Source: JBGQDM01 sp041495845
GTDB taxonomy: Bacteria > Acidobacteriota > Terriglobia > Terriglobales > Acidobacteriaceae
DNA length: 44,897 nucleotides
Assembly (NCBI GenBank): GCA_041495845.1
Contig: JBGQDM010000016.1
Coordinates: 1-44,897 of the forward strand
Reading direction: 5' to 3'
The notes under the pieces: model-generated
The model's database searches: none
Told to the model about the DNA's origin: nothing
What the model saw: only the letters and a program-made list of their open reading frames with translations
Shown here: piece after piece, positions 41,004-44,897 of the stretch
Layout of the letters: every line of letters starts with the position of its first letter
How positions within the stretch are numbered: position 1 is the stretch's first letter
Made by a program: the position numbers and the translations under genes

Positions 41004-41094
41004 GACCGGCGAGAAGAGATGAGGCAAATTGCCTGCGCTATTTGCTCGTCCTTCTGCGCTAAGCGCGGAATGAGTCCCGACACAGAAAGCAAAA

Positions 41095-41697
41095 TCACCG
41101 GCGGCGCGAGAATCGCCCGATACCCAGCCGTACCTGCACCGTGTTGATCCCAGGGTTGGGCTTTTCCAGCCCGGCATTCGAGATGTGCATGTAGCGCAGT
41201 TCCAGACTCCAGTTCCAGCTGTCGCGGAGAATATGCGCACCCGTCGCGGCGCCAGAGGTGAAGTTGATACTGGAAGTGCCCGACGGCACCTGGTGATTGG
41301 TAAAGAGGGTGCCGCCGCTGAGTTCGAGATAGGGGGCCACGCGCCCCGTGGTGGCGAAATTCCATTTCAAGTTCAAGGGATTGATACCGGCGCCGAACGC
41401 CGTGTTTCGCGGCTGGAAGACGACGAAGGCGGGCACCGCATCCACGGCGTACTCAAAGCGGCCTTTGAGGAATCCGGGGCCGTGCGGTTCGGTCAGCACC
41501 CAACCGTAGCGAACGCCGAGGTTCCAGACTCCGGTGTTGCGCGTGCCGCCGCTGACCGAGTGGCCGCCGCCGCTCCACAGTTGAAGTTCGAGGCCGCCCG
41601 CTTGCGGACCGTCATTTGGCTCGGCGTGGCTCTGCGCCCAGGCCGAACCGCCCACGAAACAACCCGCCAGAAGGGACGCAAGCAATAAAGTTTTCAT
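41095..41697 (-). CDS. PagL-like acyloxyacyl-hydrolase outer membrane protein
   Basis: The 200-residue protein has a signal peptide (KTLLLASLLAGCFVGGSAWA) and a beta-barrel-like body with alternating strands. Near the C-terminus it has RYMHISNAGLEKPNPGINTV (His 171, Ser 173). PagL removes the 3-O acyl chain of lipid A with a His-Ser-Glu triad, in which the Glu lies 14 residues after the His. Here that position is Asn 185, so the charge is lost and activity may differ. The last residues are basic (FSRRR) rather than ending in an aromatic residue. It follows the DUF2846-like gene by 19 bp and may be co-transcribed. Confidence 0.7.
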   Translation of the reverse strand: MKTLLLASLLAGCFVGGSAWAQSHAEPNDGPQAGGLELQLWSGGGHSVSGGTRNTGVWNLGVRYGWVLTEPHGPGFLKGRFEYAVDAVPAFVVFQPRNTAFGAGINPLNLKWNFATTGRVAPYLELSGGTLFTNHQVPSGTSSINFTSGAATGAHILRDSWNWSLELRYMHISNAGLEKPNPGINTVQVRLGIGRFSRRR

Positions 41698-41716
41698 TGG
41701 GTTTCTTGACTCTCGT

Positions 41717-42250
41717 TTACTTAACCTGCCACGTGCTCAGATTCGCGGTCGCCAGCTTGGCCTTACCATCTTCTTCGGTCATAGTCTCGATCTTATTGCG
41801 CGCTTTCATCATGCCCATGCGGACATGCTGCTGGACGTAGTAAGTCTTGCCTGCCTCCACTTTCAATTTCAACAAGCTATGGTTCTCTGCCTGGGAACAG
41901 AAATAGTGTTCGCCTGGACCTAGAGTGAAAAAGAAGTAATTGTTCGCCCGGTTCACTCCCTTCCAATCGCCGTCAACAGCAAGCTTGGTCTGAATTGCCA
42001 TCCCCATCATGGCAGGGCGGAGGACGTAAATGAGCGCCTTGTCCGAGGGCTGCTCTGGGGTGGGATGCTTGCTCTTATCGGTGTCCACCGAGTATTTGAC
42101 CTCTTTGTCCTTAGGGCCGCAGGCTTTCAGCTCCAATTCCTTCGAGTTCTGCTCTTCGGAATCTTCCTTCTTGTCCTCTGCAATGGCAGCGATTGGCAAC
42201 ACAAACGCAAGGACGATTACTGCCGCAAGACACCGCCGAAATAACTCCAT
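41717..42250 (-). CDS. Exported DUF2846-like protein
   Basis: The protein is about 177 residues from the ATG at 42250, with AGGAG about 8 nt upstream. It has a signal peptide (ELFRRCLAAVIVLAFVLPIA) and a charged linker. A domain follows that resembles DUF2846: ALIYVLRPAMMGMAIQTKLA, then NYFFFTLGPGEHYFCSQAEN, then KVEAGKTYYVQQHVRMGM. This is a beta-rich fold of unknown role found in envelope proteins. Three Cys may form a disulphide. It is first in a two-gene unit with the PagL-like gene. A longer frame to 42268 is less likely. Confidence 0.75.
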   Translation of the reverse strand: MELFRRCLAAVIVLAFVLPIAAIAEDKKEDSEEQNSKELELKACGPKDKEVKYSVDTDKSKHPTPEQPSDKALIYVLRPAMMGMAIQTKLAVDGDWKGVNRANNYFFFTLGPGEHYFCSQAENHSLLKLKVEAGKTYYVQQHVRMGMMKARNKIETMTEEDGKAKLATANLSTWQVK

Positions 42251-42325
42251 AAAGAATCTCCTCTCCAAGTATTTGGTTGACCCGCAACCGTCGAGATTAT
42301 CACGCCTGTTACAGCAGCTTTATAC

Positions 42326-42359
42326 GCAAAAAGCAAAAGGCCGCCAGAAGGGCGACCTT
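42326..42359 (-). terminator. Intrinsic terminator of yebC
   Basis: AAGGCCGCC (42337-42345) pairs with GGCGACCTT (42351-42359) with one mismatch. On the minus strand the hairpin is followed by a T-rich run (TTGCTTTTTGC). It lies about 25 bp after the yebC stop. Confidence 0.75.
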
Positions 42360-42383
42360 CGCTGCACATTCTGATTCGTTGCC

Positions 42384-43133
42384 CTACCCCGCCACTTCCT
42401 CCAACAGCTTCTGGTCGATGTCGAAATTGGCGTGGACGTTCTGCACGTCGTCGTGGTCTTCCATCGCTTCCATCAGCCGGATCATGGCAGCGGCTTGCGC
42501 GCCTTCCAGCTTGATGTAGGTTTGCGGGACCATGGCCACGCTGGCGGAAACCGGTTCGATCCCGGCTTTCTTCACCGCTTCGAGGACTGCCTCGTACGCC
42601 GAAGGCGCGGTAATGACTTCCCAGTTGTCGCCATCGTCTTTCAGGTCATCGGCGCCGGCCTCGAGCACCACGGCCATGAGGTCGTCTTCTTTGGCTGCGG
42701 CCTTGGCGACCAGGATGTCACCCTTCTTGTGGAACATATAGGAGACAGCGCCCGCTTCCGCCATGTTGCCGCCGTTCTTGCCAAAGACGTGGCGGATTTC
42801 GCTGACGGTGCGATTGCGATTGTCGGTGCTGATGTCGGCCAGAATGGCCACGCCGCCCGGACCATAACCTTCCAGCGTGAATTCCTCGTAGGTCGTGCCC
42901 GGCAGTTCCCCGGTGCCGCGCTGAATCGCACGCTTGATATTGTCGGCGGGCATGTTCTCGGCCTTGGCCGCGACAATGGCCGTGCGCAAGCGCGGGTTGC
43001 CATCGGCATCGCCGCCGCCCGCTTTGGCCGCCATGGCAATTTCTCTGATCAACCGGGTGAAAATCTTACCGCGCTTGGCATCCAGCGCGCCCTTCTTGTG
43101 CTTGATTGTGGCCCATTTGGAATGGCCAGACAT
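42384..43133 (-). CDS. yebC: YebC/PmpR-family protein
   Basis: The 249-residue protein opens SGHSKWATIKHKKGALDAKR, the family signature, followed by ENMPADNIKRAIQRGTGELP and GYGPGGVAILADISTDNRNR. YebC proteins were long annotated as transcriptional regulators (PmpR controls quorum sensing in Pseudomonas). Recent work links the family to translation of proline-rich stretches. The length is normal. A GGGG ribosome-site-like run precedes the ATG and TAATAT lies upstream as a possible -10. No ruvC or ruvA lies beside it, unlike many genomes. Confidence 0.95.
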   Translation of the reverse strand: MSGHSKWATIKHKKGALDAKRGKIFTRLIREIAMAAKAGGGDADGNPRLRTAIVAAKAENMPADNIKRAIQRGTGELPGTTYEEFTLEGYGPGGVAILADISTDNRNRTVSEIRHVFGKNGGNMAEAGAVSYMFHKKGDILVAKAAAKEDDLMAVVLEAGADDLKDDGDNWEVITAPSAYEAVLEAVKKAGIEPVSASVAMVPQTYIKLEGAQAAAMIRLMEAMEDHDDVQNVHANFDIDQKLLEEVAG

Positions 43134-43363
43134 GGTGCTACCCCTTTTTGAATCGAAGCTAATATTACGAAAAGGACTTGCCCCGCGAGGAGACAGATTG
43201 TCTCAATGAACGACTGGGCGGGGTAAGTATAGCATGCGTTTGGAGTTGGAAGCACGGAGGCGACGCGGGCGCGGTTTGTCCCAGCCATTTGTTCCCGGCC
43301 AGCGTACTTAAGCTAAAATCGTGTTCCCATCTCTAGCGGCCAACTTGCCAGGAGTCTGTGTCC

Positions 43364-44897
43364 ATGTTGATTTTTCCGCGCCGTATCTTGCTGGTTGTCT
43401 TCGTTTTGGCTGTGCTTTCCCTTCTTACTGCGTGCGGTGGCGGCTATGGCAGCGGAACCATGGGTGGTCCGCCGCCACCGCCTCCGCCAGCCTCGGATAA
43501 TCCCTTCTGGGCGCAGTGGGGAGCGTCGCCCCAACACGGCGGCAACGTTGTGGTGGCAGGGCAGTCGTTCACCCGGCAGCTGGCCGATATTGTTTATGAC
43601 CCGTTCGTCGCGCAGGAGCAAGCCGAACAGCGCGGGGACTTGGTAGCGCACTATCCGGCTACGCTGATTGACGGCAGCGATTTCTACATCGAGATGAAGA
43701 GTGGCACGTACGTCTCTTGCCCTTCGCCCGGGAGCTGGAGCACGGGCACCGCGTGCGGACCCAACACCTGGGACCGCATGATCTGGAACGTGGCGCGTTT
43801 TCAATGGCAGAACAACCAGGCGGTGAAAATCTGGCAGTTTACCTCCGACTGGAAACCGGAACTGAATGGGCTCGGCCTCGGCGGATGGGAACCCGTCTTC
43901 CATCCCGCGCTGGCTAATTCTGCCATCTATGTTCCGGGCGCCGGCGGAACCGTCTGGAAGGTGGACAAGACCACCGGAAAATCAATAGCGCACATTGATC
44001 CTTTTGCCGGTGCGGCCGTTGATCACAAAAATACATTCGTTTCCAGCCCGCTGACGGTGGACACAAACGGAAACATTTTCTACAACGTGATCGAACTCAC
44101 GGACCCCACCGTGGCTGATCCATGGCGCGGCGCCGACGTTGTCTCCTCGTGGCTGGTGAAAATCACGCCGCAGGGAACAGCCAGCACCGTGACTTACGCC
44201 ACTCTCGTTCCCGGCGCTCCTCCCGGCTCATCGAACAATTGTCCAGGAAGATTCAGTGCCGCTGACCCGCTACCCTGGCCGCCATCGCTTGCGGCTGTTC
44301 CGGCAACACGGCCCTGCGGCTCGCAACGCCCAGGCGTCAACGTGGCTCCGGCCATCGCAACCGACGGCACCGTCTACACCGTGAGCCGCGCTCATTTTGA
44401 TTCGCTGGTCGGCTACCTGGTGGCGGTGAATCCCGACCTCAGCCCGAAGTGGCAGGCAAGTTTGCAACGCCGCTTGACCGATGGCTGCGGCGTTCTGGTA
44501 CCGATTGCCAGCGATACCACCACGCCCAACTCCTGCCGTCCGGGCGCGACAGTCGGGGTGGATCCGACCACCAACGACTTCGGCTCCGGCTTGGTAAGTG
44601 ATCAGGCATCTTCTTCTCCCACCGTGCTGCCCGGCGACAGTATTCTCTTCGGCGCTATCGCCAGCTACAACGGTGGCCGCGGACACATGTTCAAGTTTGA
44701 TGCGACCGGAGCCTACGTTGGAGCCTTTGACTTCGGCTGGGATTCAACTCCTGCAGTCTATCCGCACGGCGGCACTTACTCCATCATCATCAAGGACAAC
44801 TTCTACCCGGCCAGGGGGCTCTACTGCAGTTTTGCCGACCCACTCTGCCAGCCGTTGCCCAACGGCCCGTTCTACATCACCCAGCTAGACGCCAACC
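43364..44897 (+). CDS. Lipoprotein beta-propeller (PQQ-like repeats), 3' end missing
   Basis: The frame starts at the ATG at 43364 with GGAG about 9 nt upstream and stays open for 511 codons to the window edge; the 3' end lies outside. It has a strong lipoprotein signal with LLTACGGG, then a Gly/Pro-rich tether (about residues 28-46). A long region follows with repeats such as SAIYVPGAGGTVWKVDKTTG and GYLVAVNPDLSPKWQASLQ, typical of PQQ-like or pyrrolo-quinoline beta-propellers without a known ligand. Several Cys are present. It is probably an outer-membrane-anchored or surface protein; the substrate is unknown. Confidence 0.8.
   Translation, partial: MLIFPRRILLVVFVLAVLSLLTACGGGYGSGTMGGPPPPPPPASDNPFWAQWGASPQHGGNVVVAGQSFTRQLADIVYDPFVAQEQAEQRGDLVAHYPATLIDGSDFYIEMKSGTYVSCPSPGSWSTGTACGPNTWDRMIWNVARFQWQNNQAVKIWQFTSDWKPELNGLGLGGWEPVFHPALANSAIYVPGAGGTVWKVDKTTGKSIAHIDPFAGAAVDHKNTFVSSPLTVDTNGNIFYNVIELTDPTVADPWRGADVVSSWLVKITPQGTASTVTYATLVPGAPPGSSNNCPGRFSAADPLPWPPSLAAVPATRPCGSQRPGVNVAPAIATDGTVYTVSRAHFDSLVGYLVAVNPDLSPKWQASLQRRLTDGCGVLVPIASDTTTPNSCRPGATVGVDPTTNDFGSGLVSDQASSSPTVLPGDSILFGAIASYNGGRGHMFKFDATGAYVGAFDFGWDSTPAVYPHGGTYSIIIKDNFYPARGLYCSFADPLCQPLPNGPFYITQLDAN

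Noticed and set aside
39520..41004. 494-codon open frame on the plus strand
   Set aside because: It is the exact antisense of ftcD; its product is His/Arg-rich without domains, typical of GC-rich mirror frames.
1..44897. CRISPR array, tRNA or rRNA genes, insertion sequences
   Set aside because: None was seen by reading. No regularly spaced long repeats, no cloverleaf-like CCA-ending segments and no transposase-like protein were found. A covariance search would be decisive.

Overview
The window is a GC-rich (roughly 60 percent by eye), densely coded stretch of bacterial chromosome. It most resembles Acidobacteriota of the Terriglobia type. The support is circumstantial: high GC, many secreted proteins of unknown function, C-type cytochromes with a di-haem oxidoreductase, PIN-domain toxin modules, a PCYCxC-motif secreted protein, a plant EXORDIUM/PHI-1-like protein and a TGTCATCCTGAGCGAAG-type intergenic inverted repeat. 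No rRNA, tRNA, CRISPR array, insertion sequence or prophage was recognised. The sequence reads as ordinary chromosome with a small accessory pocket at about 9.6-13.4 kb.

Layout. 0-9.6 kb: the end of a PIN-domain protein, riboflavin synthase, a di-haem oxidoreductase, a mobA/Mla-type ABC ATPase pair, a zinc-motif PilZ protein, a BON-domain cell-envelope protein, a short family 2 glycosyltransferase with a degenerate motif, a small cytochrome c, a prepilin peptidase coupled to a membrane PAS protein, and a secreted coiled-coil protein. 9.6-14.2 kb: a DinB-like protein, a lipoprotein, a VapBC/Phd-type toxin-antitoxin pair with a near-consensus promoter and a palindromic operator, a TPR protein, a second toxin-antitoxin pair (YhaV-like toxin, Phd-like antitoxin) preceded by four 11-bp iterons, and an OmpA/Pal-like protein. 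14.3-18.6 kb: a Tat-exported sarcosine-oxidase-like flavoprotein, uvrC, and a secreted PHI-1-like protein.

18.8-24.1 kb holds the aspartate-to-diaminopimelate pathway in order: asd, lysC, dapB, dapA, dapD (succinylase branch). DapA carries an unusual C-terminal Cys/His-rich extension. 24.1-31 kb: a HAD phosphatase with an EcsC-family protein, RNase J, threonine dehydratase coupled to a secreted SH3/repeat protein, and an M28 peptidase. 31-38.3 kb is cell envelope and division: uppP, ftsK, a PCYCYC-motif protein, a TPR protein, and yvcK directly followed by glmU. YvcK-family proteins bind UDP-GlcNAc and GlmU makes it. 38.3-44.9 kb: an inverted repeat, a secreted protein of unknown function, bifunctional ftcD, a PagL-like outer membrane protein, a DUF2846-like protein, yebC, and the start of a lipoprotein beta-propeller that runs off the right edge.

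One theme crosses the window. Many genes that lack a Shine-Dalgarno sequence have a -10-like hexamer (TAGAAT, TATGCT, TAGACT, TATATT) only 7-10 nt before the start codon, which suggests leaderless mRNAs. Genes with good Shine-Dalgarno sites lack this. The most novel-looking items are the DapA fusion, the iteron operator with its unusual toxin-antitoxin pairing, and the PHI-1-like protein. I did not find a clear large undescribed multi-gene system.
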